Below, piece by piece: positions 9,178 to 17,719 of a DNA stretch of 64,000 bases. This DNA comes from Arthrobacter terricola. Its GTDB lineage: Bacteria > Actinomycetota > Actinomycetes > Actinomycetales > Micrococcaceae. Position 1 is the first letter of the stretch; the number at the start of each line of letters is the position of its first letter. The DNA lies in the NCBI RefSeq assembly GCF_004354015.1, contig NZ_SMRU01000006.1, positions 124,001-188,000 on the forward strand. The letters are read 5' to 3'. The notes below the pieces were generated by a model. That model ran no database searches. It saw only the letters and a program-made list of their open reading frames with translations, and was not told the DNA's origin. The position numbers were made by a program, and so were the translations under genes.

Positions 9178-9570
9178 TCAGCCGAGTGCCACGGCCAGAA
9201 TACCGAGCACGACGGCGAGCAACGGCGTCGTACCTTGAAGAACCGCGGCGCGGAGGTACTTTTTGCCGCTCAAGGCGAGCACAAGGGCCGCCAGCAACAT
9301 GGATCCGCAGGAACTGAACACAAGGGTCCACCCGACCTGGGTGTGCCCAAGCATGACAAAGACAATTCCCGCGAGCGCGCCGACAGCGAGGAAGAGGTTG
9401 TAGAAACCCTGGTTGTAGGCAAGGGGTTTGGTGGTCTCGGCGTCGGCCTGCGAGGTGAGGCTGAAGCGCTTCCACGTGGCAGGACGGGTCCAGGTTATGG
9501 ATTCCATGCTGAAGATGTAGACGTGCAGCAGGCCGGCGAGGAGGGCAAACAGAAGGGAGACCACGGTCAT
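9178..9570 (-). CDS. DUF1304 membrane protein
   Basis: A 130-residue protein with four hydrophobic segments. Family hallmarks are visible: an N-terminal helix with the His of LLHVYIFSMES, then the conserved loop NQGFYNLFLA, and helices 3 and 4 near the C-terminus. Members are small inner-membrane proteins of unknown role. It is convergent with the decarboxylase gene (11 bp between stops) and divergent from the alpha/beta hydrolase, with a long inverted repeat in the space between. Confidence 0.85.
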   Translation of the reverse strand: MTVVSLLFALLAGLLHVYIFSMESITWTRPATWKRFSLTSQADAETTKPLAYNQGFYNLFLAVGALAGIVFVMLGHTQVGWTLVFSSCGSMLLAALVLALSGKKYLRAAVLQGTTPLLAVVLGILAVALG

Positions 9571-9585
9571 GTGCCGATCCTACTG

Positions 9586-9664
9586 GGAGTTTGTGTACAG
9601 ATGATGCCCCTTAAAAGCGCTCTTAACGGGCGCTCTTAACGGGTGTTATCTGTACACAAACTCC
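9586..9664. repeat. 17-bp perfect terminal inverted repeats around a 45-bp core (MITE-like)
   Basis: The left arm ggagtttgtgtacagat (9586-9602) is an exact inverse of atctgtacacaaactcc (9648-9664). The 45-bp core contains two copies of cgctcttaacggg in tandem (9618-9643). There is no coding capacity. The arrangement of long perfect arms and a short core in an intergenic gap suits a small non-autonomous element or a strong bidirectional hairpin. A partial arm-like word gagtttgtgta also occurs at 19458-19468. No target-site duplication was recognised. Confidence 0.7.
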
Positions 9665-9722
9665 GGGGTTAAGGGGTGCGTTTGGTGGGTACGCGTGTGT
9701 CAACCGTCACTATGCTTGGCGC

Positions 9723-10547
9723 ATGCTTGAAGAGCCTTCCGGAATCGCGGAACTGCACGTGGACCGCCGGCGCCCGGCACCTTCGGCGAGTACGACGGCG
9801 GCACTCACCCGCCAGCCGCCCGTCTTGTTGGTGCATGGCTGGGCGTCCACGGTCGCCTACTGGGAGCCGCTCGCCGCCGAACTCCTCGACGAGGGCTTTG
9901 AGGTGTGGATCCCGGAACTGCCCGGCTACCACCCCGGCGAAGCACTGCCCGAAGGATTCGCGTGGACGCTGGAATCGGCGGCCGCGTCGATAGCTGCGAT
10001 CGCCGCCGAATACCCTTCGCCCGTCCATGTCGCGGGCCACTCCCTCGGCGGCAGCGTGGCACTGACCTTGTCCGCCAACTACCCGGGCCTGGTAGCCAGC
10101 GTGGCCCTGATCGGCATGGTCCCCGCACCGCCAAACCAAGGTTTCAAGTCCATGCTCGAGGCCCAATTGGAACAAGGCTTCATTGACGACGCCACGCGTG
10201 CCAAATGCATGAAAGCCTGGTTCGGACCGTTGGCTCCAGACGAGGAAAGGCTCCTTGGCGAAGGCTTCAACCTGCCATTCGACGTCCTCGGTCCCAGCGG
10301 CCTCGCGGCGATGGCCGGGGTGGCAGCGGATGTCCCCAATAAGGTGACGGCGCCAACGCTGGTGATTGCCGGCGTCGGGGACCGGGTGCGTTCACTCGAC
10401 CAAGCGGAATCCTTCGTGGCAGCCAGCCCGGGGCGGCAACTCGTGGCAATCCCGGACGCCGGTCACAGCGTCCACTGGGAGCAGCCGCACGCTTGCGCGG
10501 AGGCGCTCGGCGCGTTCTGGCGGGAAACCTCGCCGCCTCCAGCGTAA
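9723..10547 (+). CDS. Alpha/beta hydrolase
   Basis: A 274-residue alpha/beta-hydrolase-fold enzyme. The oxyanion region LLVHGWAST is near residue 36, the nucleophile elbow GHSLGG is near residue 106, and the catalytic His is likely in AGHSVHWEQP near the C-terminus, with an Asp in the GVGDRVR segment. Sequence layout is like haloperoxidase/esterase-type hydrolases; no substrate can be named. It ends 28 bp before the FadR-type regulator on the same strand. Confidence 0.8.
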   Translation: MLEEPSGIAELHVDRRRPAPSASTTAALTRQPPVLLVHGWASTVAYWEPLAAELLDEGFEVWIPELPGYHPGEALPEGFAWTLESAAASIAAIAAEYPSPVHVAGHSLGGSVALTLSANYPGLVASVALIGMVPAPPNQGFKSMLEAQLEQGFIDDATRAKCMKAWFGPLAPDEERLLGEGFNLPFDVLGPSGLAAMAGVAADVPNKVTAPTLVIAGVGDRVRSLDQAESFVAASPGRQLVAIPDAGHSVHWEQPHACAEALGAFWRETSPPPA

Positions 10548-10548
10548 A

Positions 10549-10559
10549 ATGTCAGACAT
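10549..10559. promoter_or_regulatory. Palindrome atgtcagacat upstream of the FadR-type regulator (candidate operator)
   Basis: The site is a perfect 11-bp palindrome around a central base, 16 bp upstream of the regulator's ATG and immediately after the hydrolase stop. The core GT-N3-AC matches the half-site pattern known for FadR-subgroup GntR proteins, so autoregulation is plausible. The assignment is inference from motif and position. Confidence 0.5.
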
Positions 10560-10575
10560 CTAAGATCGGAGCACC

Positions 10576-11277
10576 ATGGCACGCAAGTCGCTGGTCGGCC
10601 TCGTAGCCGACGAGCTGCTGGACCGCATCGTCGCGGGCGAATTTCCGCCGGGCACCGTGGTTCCCGGCGAACTCGAGTTGAGCGCGAAGCACGAAGTCAG
10701 CCGCATGACCGTGCGCGAAGCAATGAAAACCCTCGAAGCCCAGCGGATCCTCAGCGTGGAACGCGGCCGCGGAACGTTCGTCAATCCGCTCAGCCGCTGG
10801 GAATCCCTTGAGGCGGTGTTGCGCGCGGCGTCGGAGGGAAAGAACGACGGCGCCGTGGCTGTGCAACTCATCGAACTGCGCCGCATGCTCGAGACAGGCG
10901 CCTGCGAACTCGCCGCATCCCGGGTTTCGCCCGAGGACATCGAACAGCTGCGAGCCCAAGTCTCGGCGATGCAGGACGCCTACGATTCCAACGATGTAAC
11001 CGCTTTCGTCAAAGCCGACCTCGCGTTCCACGACGTCATCCTCCATGCCTCGGGAAATGTCTTCGTGGCCGTCTTGTTCGAACCCCTGCACCGCGTCCTG
11101 GAAACCCGTCGCACGCAGACCTCGCAGATTCCGGACATCCAGAAACACGCCATCGCCCACCACCGGAACATCCTGGAAGCCCTCGAAGCCCGCGACACCC
11201 GCCGCGCCCGCCTGGCCATGGACGCCCACATGCAACAAACCCTGGACGACCTCAGAAGCTACGTCCTGGACGCTTAA
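10576..11277 (+). CDS. GntR-family (FadR subgroup) transcriptional regulator
   Basis: A 233-residue regulator. Residues ~5-72 form the GntR winged helix (VSRMTVREAMKTLE recognition helix, then GRGTFV wing). Residues ~90-225 form an all-helical FCD ligand domain with the expected acidic/His metal-binding positions, including the DLAFHDVI segment and the HRNILEAL segment. FCD regulators commonly sense organic acids. No obvious target operon adjoins it; the gene upstream is an alpha/beta hydrolase and the gene downstream is dodecin. A GntR-like palindrome sits just before the start. Confidence 0.9.
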   Translation: MARKSLVGLVADELLDRIVAGEFPPGTVVPGELELSAKHEVSRMTVREAMKTLEAQRILSVERGRGTFVNPLSRWESLEAVLRAASEGKNDGAVAVQLIELRRMLETGACELAASRVSPEDIEQLRAQVSAMQDAYDSNDVTAFVKADLAFHDVILHASGNVFVAVLFEPLHRVLETRRTQTSQIPDIQKHAIAHHRNILEALEARDTRRARLAMDAHMQQTLDDLRSYVLDA

Positions 11278-11443
11278 CCGAACGCCCGCTCACCCGCCAT
11301 CGTCGAACCACTGCGCGCCCCCTAGTCCGCCGCCGTCGTCTGGGCTAGTCTGCTTTCACGGCCTGCCGGGCCCGCAGTTCAGGCGTCGGAGAGTTCAGGT
11401 CAAGCAGCAGTTCAGGCATGAAGGACGATCATGAGGAGCAAGA

Positions 11444-11653
11444 ATGGCTGACCACACATATAGCGTTTCCGAAATCGTCGGAACCTCGTCCGAGGGCATC
11501 GACGCCGCGATCAAGAACGGCGTTTCGGCCGCACACCAGACCCTCCGCAACCTCGACTGGTTCGAGGTCAAGGAAATCCGCGGCCATCTCAACGAAGGTG
11601 AAATCGCGGACTGGCAAGTCACGATGAAAATCGGCTTCCGCCTGGAACGCTAA
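11444..11653 (+). CDS. Dodecin (flavin-storage protein)
   Basis: A 69-residue protein matching the whole dodecin family: TYSVSEIVGTSSEGIDAA at the N-terminus, then the Trp of LDWFEV that stacks on bound flavin, the Gln of the DWQVTMK strand, and a beta-hairpin end GFRLER. Dodecins assemble as 12-mers that bind riboflavin, FMN or CoA in the cytosol. The start is supported by AGGAG six bases upstream. A strong hairpin terminator follows the stop. Confidence 0.92.
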   Translation: MADHTYSVSEIVGTSSEGIDAAIKNGVSAAHQTLRNLDWFEVKEIRGHLNEGEIADWQVTMKIGFRLER

Positions 11654-11667
11654 AGACTTAAACGGAC

Positions 11668-11707
11668 GATGGCCGCCAGTCCTCCTGTGGAAGGACTGGC
11701 GGCCATC
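11668..11707 (+). terminator. Hairpin terminator after dodecin
   Basis: Perfect 16-bp arms gatggccgccagtcct (11668-11683) and aggactggcggccatc (11692-11707) enclose an 8-nt loop, 14 bp after the dodecin stop. A short tgtt follows; there is no long T-run. Confidence 0.75.
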
Positions 11708-11723
11708 TGTTGCGAGGCTGGAC

Positions 11724-12196
11724 TCACCCGCGGGTCCAGACTTGGACGGGGTCACCGCCACAGAGGAGTCGCCGGCCACGGCCGACGAAATCGATCCACA
11801 GGAATTCGTGATCGCTGGAGACTTCGTCCACCAGCCCGGCGTCGAATCCCCACGAGTCTTCGTGGATCCAAACTGATTCGCCGGGGCTGAGTTCGCGCCA
11901 TTTCGACGGCGGCAGCTGCCGTGAGGCTTCTGCGGGTCGCCGTTGCGGCGTCGTAGAGCGGCTCGGACCCCAGGGGCCCAAGATCTCCGAACTCATCGGG
12001 ATCCGGCAACCAGGAATTGGCGGCGCCAGACAGTTGCCGCGCCATTGTGGGTGGGGAATACGTGGCCTTCGAAGAACGTGTGCACAATGTGCGGTTCGCC
12101 TTCGGGGCTCCATTGGCCCGAGGCGGGGCAGTGCGAGCCGGTGGAGCCCGTGGACGCGGCGGATGCACGTTCCCTCAGCAGTGCGATGCGTTTCAT
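11724..12196 (-). pseudogene. Hypothetical protein broken by frameshifts
   Basis: Protein-like sequence continues across three frames. It begins at the ATG at 12196 (MKRIALLRERA, then HIVHTFFEGHVFPTHNG), shifts near 12020 into a frame reading LPDPDEFGDLGPLGSE, and shifts again near 11925 into a frame reading SPGESVWIHEDSWGF and ending FVGRGRRLLCGGDPVQVW before the stop at 11724. The pieces together would be about 157 residues. No family was recognised. Either the gene is decayed or the sequence has two small indels. Overlapping ORFs in this segment should not be annotated separately. Confidence 0.55.
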
Positions 12197-12345
12197 CGTT
12201 GAATTCCATCCTTGGTAATGCGAAAAGGTCTGGACTCAGCGTAATCGGAAATCAAAAGCCAAAAAATGGATGGTTGGCTAGGATCACCCAGATTCGTTAT
12301 GCAGTCGTACAGTGATTTTAAGGCCTTGCGGCGATTGCGATCACA

Positions 12346-12376
12346 AAAGCCGGCATCCATGGCGGATGCCGGCTTT
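12346..12376 (-). terminator. Hairpin terminator of the agmatinase-ALDH-oxidase operon
   Basis: Arms aaagccggcatcc (12346-12358) and ggatgccggcttt (12364-12376) are perfect 13-bp inverses around a 5-nt loop, 31 bp beyond the oxidase stop. Read on the minus strand the stem ends in CTTTTGTG, a modest T-run, so it suits the minus-strand operon. Confidence 0.8.
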
Positions 12377-12407
12377 CGTTGCCTTGCTAAGTCACCGGGT
12401 TCAGGCC

Positions 12408-13703
12408 TCAACCAAACAGGGCCCGCGTGTGGTCATTGAGGAACATGCCCCGCGGATCGAACTCCCGGCGCACTTGGATGAAAGTGTCCAACTCCGGGTA
12501 GAGGCGCTCCAAACGGCTCCTGGTCATGAAGTGGATCTTCCCCCAATGCGCACGCGGCTCGAATTCCTGGAGTACGGCGTCGGCGTCCCGGAAGAACTGC
12601 CAGTAGTCGGTCCCCGGCTTCGTGGTCAGGGTAACCACCGTGGTGTCGCGCCCTTGGAATTGGGACATGTAACCTTCGTCGGCCTTCACCCAGCGGATCT
12701 CCACCGGGTATTTCTGATCGGGGTGCTTGGTCCGGATCAGGTCCTGAATGGCTTCGACGGCGGCCAGCCCGTCTTCAGTGCGGACGAAGTATTCGAGTTC
12801 GTGGAACTGTGTGGTGAACCCGCCCGGGTAGATGCGGTAGGAGCGATCCAGCCGGGAGCCCTCCGTGGTCGAAATCTGGCGTTCGTCCTGGATGGTGGCC
12901 ACGTTGTACCGCTTGGTGTAGCTGCGGTTCGCCATGCTTTGGTCCGGCGAGCCCGGAAGGTCCAGCAGTTCGCACGAATCGTCTTCCGGACACCAGAGAA
13001 ACGAGTAGTGCCGGTTCCGGTCGATGTCGGACTGCCACGTCGCGGTGGTCTCCTCCCACGTTGGATACGTGATTTGTTCCTGCAAGTAGTAGCGGTCTTC
13101 AACGGCCAACTCGACTTCGAGGAAGATTCCGAGGGTTCCCAAGGCTACCTGGGCGGCCCTGAGTTCACGAAGCTGCCCCTCGCCAATTTCGACGATTTCA
13201 CCGTAGCCGTTGATCAACTTCACCCAGCGAAGGTTCGACGAGAAACTGCCCAGGTTTTTCCCGGAACCGTGGGTGCTCGTTGAGAGGGCGCCCGCGATCT
13301 GCTGTTTGTCGATGTCGCCTTGGTTGCCCAAGGCCAGTCCTTGCTCCCACAAGGGATCGCCGAACGCATTGATGGTGGTGCCCGCCAAGGCACGGGCCCG
13401 ACGTCGGACGCGGTCAGTTCCGGTAATCGCCGAAAGGGCGGACATGTCCATCAGGACCCCACCTGTCTGGACCAGCGGCGAGGACGAGTGTCCCGAGCCG
13501 ACCGCCCGCACAGGCAAGCCCTCGCGGATGGCGAAACGGACGGCGTCGAGCGCTTCTTGTTCGGTCCGCGGCCGGACCGTGAAGGCGGGCGTCGCGCTTT
13601 GGTTGCCGCCCCAGTTGGTCCAGGTAACGTCGGTTCCGAAAGGGATCGAAGGAGTGGCCGCACGTTCCGGGGACCCGAGGCGGTGGAGGTTGCTGGTGGT
13701 CAT
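12408..13703 (-). CDS. FAD-linked oxidase of the D-arabinono-1,4-lactone/alditol oxidase family
   Basis: A 431-residue flavoprotein of the VAO/ALO family. The N-terminal PCMH-type FAD domain (~20-200) shows GSGHSSSP, where the His is the usual covalent FAD attachment point, and STSTHGSG. The C-terminal ALO domain ends with the conserved HWGKIH motif near residue 395. Relatives oxidise sugar lactones or alditols with O2, producing H2O2. It is the last gene of the operon led by the agmatinase-family gene, 28 bp after the ALDH gene. Its role beside a ureohydrolase and an aminoaldehyde dehydrogenase is not obvious. Confidence 0.85.
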   Translation of the reverse strand: MTTSNLHRLGSPERAATPSIPFGTDVTWTNWGGNQSATPAFTVRPRTEQEALDAVRFAIREGLPVRAVGSGHSSSPLVQTGGVLMDMSALSAITGTDRVRRRARALAGTTINAFGDPLWEQGLALGNQGDIDKQQIAGALSTSTHGSGKNLGSFSSNLRWVKLINGYGEIVEIGEGQLRELRAAQVALGTLGIFLEVELAVEDRYYLQEQITYPTWEETTATWQSDIDRNRHYSFLWCPEDDSCELLDLPGSPDQSMANRSYTKRYNVATIQDERQISTTEGSRLDRSYRIYPGGFTTQFHELEYFVRTEDGLAAVEAIQDLIRTKHPDQKYPVEIRWVKADEGYMSQFQGRDTTVVTLTTKPGTDYWQFFRDADAVLQEFEPRAHWGKIHFMTRSRLERLYPELDTFIQVRREFDPRGMFLNDHTRALFG

Positions 13704-13731
13704 TGCTGGACTCCGATGCTTGTCTGGATGC

Positions 13732-15249
13732 TCATGCGCCGTGGTTGATCATCACGTGCTTGGTCCGGGAGTAATCGTCGAGGGCATAGATGGAGAGGTC
13801 GCGGCCGTAGCCGGATCCCTTGAAGCCGCCCCACGGCACCTCACAGGCCAGCACCAGATGTGAGTTGACCCAGACCGTGCCGAAATCGAGCTGTTTGGGA
13901 ATCTTGAGCGAGAGGCTCGAATCCCGCGTCCATACCGACGCGGACAGTCCGTAGGGACTCTCGTTTGCACGGGTCACGGCTTCTTCGGGGGAGCTGAAGG
14001 TCTCTACTGTGACCACGGGACCAAAGATTTCGTGTGTTGCGATGGGTGCGCCCGCCGGAACGTCGGTGATGACAGTGGGTTCGATGAAGAAGCCCGGGCC
14101 CTCAAGGGCGGACCCTCCGATTGCCACGTTCAGTCCCGCGTCCTTGGCTTCCAGGAGCGATTCCTTGACGCGCTCAAAGTGCGGGCGCGAAATCATGGGC
14201 CCGATCTCCACATCGCCGCCTGCCTCCGGCGAACCAACCACCAAAGTACTGACTTCATCCACCAGGTATCCGGTGAACTCCTCGGCAACCGACTCGTGTA
14301 CCAGGACCCGGCAGGCGGCTCCGCAGTCCTGCCCGGCATTCCAGAACCCGGCGTTTCGCACGCCGGCGGCGGCAGCGCGAAGGTCGGCATCGGGAAAGAC
14401 CACCACGGGCGCCTTGCCGCCAAGCTCCAGGTGCACGCGCTTGACTGACTTGGCAGCCGTAGCCGCGACAGCCTGTCCGCTGGCGACGCTCCCGGTCAGG
14501 GCGAGCAATGCGACGGCCGGATGTTCGGAAAGCCGCTGGCCGACTGTTCGCCCCTGTCCAGTCACGACGTTGAGAATGCCGTCCGGAATGCGCCCGGCGA
14601 GCAATTCCGCGAGCTTGAGCGTACTGAGCGGCGTCTGCTCGGAGGGCTTGAGGACGATGCTGTTTCCAGCAGCCAGGATAGGCGCGATCTTCCACGCGGC
14701 CATGAGCAGCGGGTAGTTCCATGGGGTAATGACACCCACCACGCCCACCGGTTCCCGGAGGATCACCGAAGTATGTCCGGTTGCGTAATCCCCGCCTGCC
14801 ATTGAGGTCAGCGCGCGGGAAGCGCCGGCCATGAACCGGAAGGTGTCAATGGTGCTGGTGACATCGTCTTCAGCGACGGCTCCCGGCTTTCCGGTATTGG
14901 CTGACTCGATGGCCTCAAAGGCCTCCCGGTTTGCCTCGATGATGTCCGCGATGAGGTACAACACCTCGGACCGTTCCTTCGGCGTTGTGGTGCCCCAGGT
15001 CTTCTGGGCTGCGACGGCGGCTTCAATGGCAACGTCTGCGTCTTCGGCTGTTCCGGCGGGCACCGTCGCGATGACCTGCTCAGTGGCGGGATCTACGACG
15101 TCGATGAACTCGCCTGAGGAACCCGAAACGAACGAGCCGCCAATGAAGTGGCCGGCGGGTGGCAATACGGCGGCAAGGCGCTCATTCCCCGGGCTGTTGT
15201 CCGCGGCGGCCCGCCGGACGGTGAACTGTACGGTGTTGGAGACTGTCAT
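13732..15249 (-). CDS. Aldehyde dehydrogenase, gamma-aminobutyraldehyde/betaine-aldehyde type
   Basis: A 505-residue NAD(P)-dependent aldehyde dehydrogenase. It shows TPWNYPL and KPSEQTP of the nucleotide fold, the general-base Glu in LELGGKAP, and the nucleophilic Cys in GQDCGA about 35 residues later. It ends with the WGGFKGSGYGRD segment common to aminoaldehyde and betaine-aldehyde enzymes. Known members oxidise 4-aminobutyraldehyde to GABA or betaine aldehyde to glycine betaine. The ATG at 15249 follows GAAAG; the frame is open upstream through the permease gene. The gene lies 11 bp after the permease stop in the same operon. Confidence 0.85.
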   Translation of the reverse strand: MTVSNTVQFTVRRAAADNSPGNERLAAVLPPAGHFIGGSFVSGSSGEFIDVVDPATEQVIATVPAGTAEDADVAIEAAVAAQKTWGTTTPKERSEVLYLIADIIEANREAFEAIESANTGKPGAVAEDDVTSTIDTFRFMAGASRALTSMAGGDYATGHTSVILREPVGVVGVITPWNYPLLMAAWKIAPILAAGNSIVLKPSEQTPLSTLKLAELLAGRIPDGILNVVTGQGRTVGQRLSEHPAVALLALTGSVASGQAVAATAAKSVKRVHLELGGKAPVVVFPDADLRAAAAGVRNAGFWNAGQDCGAACRVLVHESVAEEFTGYLVDEVSTLVVGSPEAGGDVEIGPMISRPHFERVKESLLEAKDAGLNVAIGGSALEGPGFFIEPTVITDVPAGAPIATHEIFGPVVTVETFSSPEEAVTRANESPYGLSASVWTRDSSLSLKIPKQLDFGTVWVNSHLVLACEVPWGGFKGSGYGRDLSIYALDDYSRTKHVMINHGA

Positions 15250-15260
15250 GACTTTCGCTT

Positions 15261-16718
15261 TCAGACGAGGTCGGTCGCGAGGACCGGGGTGTGGACGGGG
15301 GCGGGATCGGACTTCTTCCGGAAGATCCGTGCCGAGAAGTAGTAGAGCGGGGCAACAACCAGCAGGCCGACGAGCCAGGAGATGTCCACTCCACCCATCG
15401 CGGCAGCGACGGGACCGGTGAAGATCGCGGTTGCCGAGAACGGAACCTGGATCAGTGCGCCTGCTATGTATGCGCCGATGGCGACCCAATTGAACCGTCC
15501 GTACACACCGCCGTCGCGCTTGAAGAAGTCCTCAACCCGGTAGTCGCCGTGGCGGAGAAGGTAATAGTCCACCAGGTTGATGGCTGTCCACGGGACCAGG
15601 ACGTACATGAGGAAGGAGAGGAAGTTCGTGTAGAAGAGGATGAAGTTGTCACGGGCGAACAATGCGATCAGGAGGGCAAGCAGGAAGATGATGATGGCCC
15701 CGATGGTCCGGGTCTTGGCGCGCGGCAACCAGCTTGGCTTGAATGTCTGCCCAATGGTGAGGGTGCACAGGACACCGCAATAAAGGTTCATCGCGTTGGA
15801 CGCGGCCACGCCGAGGCAGAAGATTCCAATGACCGCGATGGTCCACGGCTGGAGCATTGCTCCGATGCTGCCGACAATATCGACGCTGGCTGCGTCGTGG
15901 CCGAACGCGACGGCGAGTGTCCCCACCAACGCACCCAGGATCATGGGGAACAGCGTTCCCAGGACGCAGCCCGAGTATGAAGCCCAGAAAGCCGGAGCCG
16001 AGCCGGTTCCTTGGGGCATGTAGCGGGAGTAGTCCGAGACGTACGGCGCATACGCGAGTTGCCATAAGGCGGAGACCGAGATGGTGCCCATGAAGCCGGC
16101 CCAGTTGAAGTTTCCTTGGTCCAGGAAAGTCGACGGCAATCCGTGGACGAGCAGGATCCACGCAAAGGCGAGCAGGAGGGCCACGCCGGCCACCACGCTC
16201 AAGAAGCGGGCGTAGGCGTGGATGAGCCGGTAGCCGAAAATCGTGGCAACCACGCTTACGATGCCGATGATAATGATGCCTCCGTCGACGCTGACCACCG
16301 GACTCACTGCGGCCATGGCTTCGCCGCCGAAGACGAGGTTCGCTGCGAAGAATCCGACGTACATGATGACTACGATCGCGACAATCAGGAGCGCCCCGAA
16401 CGAGCCGAACTGGCCGCGCGTCTGGATCATCTGTGCCACGCCCAATTGCGGGCCCTGGGCGGAATGGAGCGCCATGAAAACGCCGCCGACGATGTTTCCG
16501 ATGATGATTCCGACAATTGCCGGCACGAAGTTGAGGCCGAACACCGTGGTGGCGAGGCCGCCCGTCACGATGGTCATGATCATGATGTTGGAACCGAACC
16601 AGATGGTGAAGAGGTCCCGGGCTTTTCCGTGGCGTTCGTCCGCCGGGATGGGCTGGATGGTCTTGTCCTCCAGCCGTGGCACTTCGGTGGCGGCAGCGGG
16701 GTTGCTTCGCGTGGTCAT
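15261..16718 (-). CDS. NCS1-family cytosine/purine-type permease
   Basis: A 485-residue protein with about 12 hydrophobic segments. The N-terminal family pattern DLFTIWFGSNI precedes helix 1, then GGVFMALHSAQGPQLGVAQM, and FWASYSGCVLG lies in the middle. NCS1 proteins import nucleobases, allantoin, hydantoins and related nitrogen compounds with H+ or Na+. The ATG at 16718 overlaps the agmatinase-family stop (ATGA), so translation is coupled; an upstream in-frame start at 16730 would only add four residues. It probably imports the substrate of this operon, perhaps a guanidino or ureido compound (inference). Confidence 0.88.
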   Translation of the reverse strand: MTTRSNPAAATEVPRLEDKTIQPIPADERHGKARDLFTIWFGSNIMIMTIVTGGLATTVFGLNFVPAIVGIIIGNIVGGVFMALHSAQGPQLGVAQMIQTRGQFGSFGALLIVAIVVIMYVGFFAANLVFGGEAMAAVSPVVSVDGGIIIIGIVSVVATIFGYRLIHAYARFLSVVAGVALLLAFAWILLVHGLPSTFLDQGNFNWAGFMGTISVSALWQLAYAPYVSDYSRYMPQGTGSAPAFWASYSGCVLGTLFPMILGALVGTLAVAFGHDAASVDIVGSIGAMLQPWTIAVIGIFCLGVAASNAMNLYCGVLCTLTIGQTFKPSWLPRAKTRTIGAIIIFLLALLIALFARDNFILFYTNFLSFLMYVLVPWTAINLVDYYLLRHGDYRVEDFFKRDGGVYGRFNWVAIGAYIAGALIQVPFSATAIFTGPVAAAMGGVDISWLVGLLVVAPLYYFSARIFRKKSDPAPVHTPVLATDLV

Positions 16719-17719
16719 GACGCGGTCCAAGAAGCTGTTTGCAATTCGCGGGCAGCGGTGGCAGGGGCCTTGCCGCGGTTCACCATGAGCGCGAGCAGGT
16801 CGAAGACGAGGGTAGCCGCAGCCACCGTGGTGATGTCGGCGTGGTCGTAGGCGGGTGCGACTTCGACGACGTCGGCACCCACGATGTTGATGCCGTCCAG
16901 CCCGCGGAGCAGCGCAAGGAGTTCGCGGGAGTGGAGCCCTCCCATCTCAGGAGTCCCGGTGCCGGGAGCGTACGACGGGTCCAGGACGTCGATGTCGATG
17001 GAGACGTAGACCGGGGTGTCGCCGAGACGCTCCTTGACCTTCTCAATTGCTGCCGGAACGCCGATGACGTCCAAGTCGGAACAACGGATGATCTGGAATC
17101 CGAATTCGTGGTCGCGGAGGAAATCGTTACGGTCATAAACCGGCCCGCGGATGCCGACATGCATGGACTTGTCTTCCACCAGCAGGCCTTCCTCGAAGGC
17201 CCTCCGGAAGATGGTCCCGTGGGTGATGGGCTGGTCGAAGTATGTGTCCCAGGTATCGAGGTGTGCGTCGAAGTGCAACAGCGCCACCGGCCCGTGGACC
17301 GTGTTCAGCGCCCGCAGCATCGGAAGGGCGATGGTGTGGTCACCGCCGATCGAGATGAGCTTCTTGTCCTCGCTGATCAGCGGAAGCGCCTGCTCCTCGA
17401 TTTCGCGGACTGCCCGGGTGATGTCATACGGCGTGCAGGCGATGTCTCCGGCGTCCACGACCTGGACTTCATAGACGGGCTCAACGTCCAATTCGGGGTG
17501 GTACCCGGGACGCAGGAGCCGCGAAGCCTCGCGAACCGCCGCCGGACCAAAGCGGGCGCCTGGGCGGAAGGAGGTTCCGCCGTCGAACGGTACGCCGACG
17601 ATCGCAATGTCGTAGTCCGGGACGCGATCGATTTGGGGCAATCTGGCGAACGTGCCGAGACCCGCGTAGCGCGGTACTTTGGTCGCGTCGACGGGGCCAA
17701 TTGGCTGGTGCGTTGTCAT
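16715..17719 (-). CDS. Agmatinase/guanidinobutyrase-family ureohydrolase
   Basis: A 334-residue Mn-dependent ureohydrolase that releases urea from a guanidino compound. All metal-ligand motifs are present: SIGGDHT, HFDAHLDTWD, and SIDIDVLDPSYAPGTGTPE, plus the GVPFDGG and RPGARFGP N-terminal signatures. Agmatinase, guanidinobutyrase and guanidinopropionase cannot be told apart by eye. ATG at 17719 has AAGGA 7 bp upstream, which decides the start over the upstream-open frame. It is the first gene of a four-gene operon and is divergent from the PucR regulator. Confidence 0.88.
   Translation of the reverse strand: MTTHQPIGPVDATKVPRYAGLGTFARLPQIDRVPDYDIAIVGVPFDGGTSFRPGARFGPAAVREASRLLRPGYHPELDVEPVYEVQVVDAGDIACTPYDITRAVREIEEQALPLISEDKKLISIGGDHTIALPMLRALNTVHGPVALLHFDAHLDTWDTYFDQPITHGTIFRRAFEEGLLVEDKSMHVGIRGPVYDRNDFLRDHEFGFQIIRCSDLDVIGVPAAIEKVKERLGDTPVYVSIDIDVLDPSYAPGTGTPEMGGLHSRELLALLRGLDGINIVGADVVEVAPAYDHADITTVAAATLVFDLLALMVNRGKAPATAARELQTASWTAS

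Noticed and set aside
15250-15489. 80-codon N-terminal extension of the aldehyde dehydrogenase
   Set aside because: It overlaps the permease C-terminus in another frame; the family start and ribosome site are at 15249.
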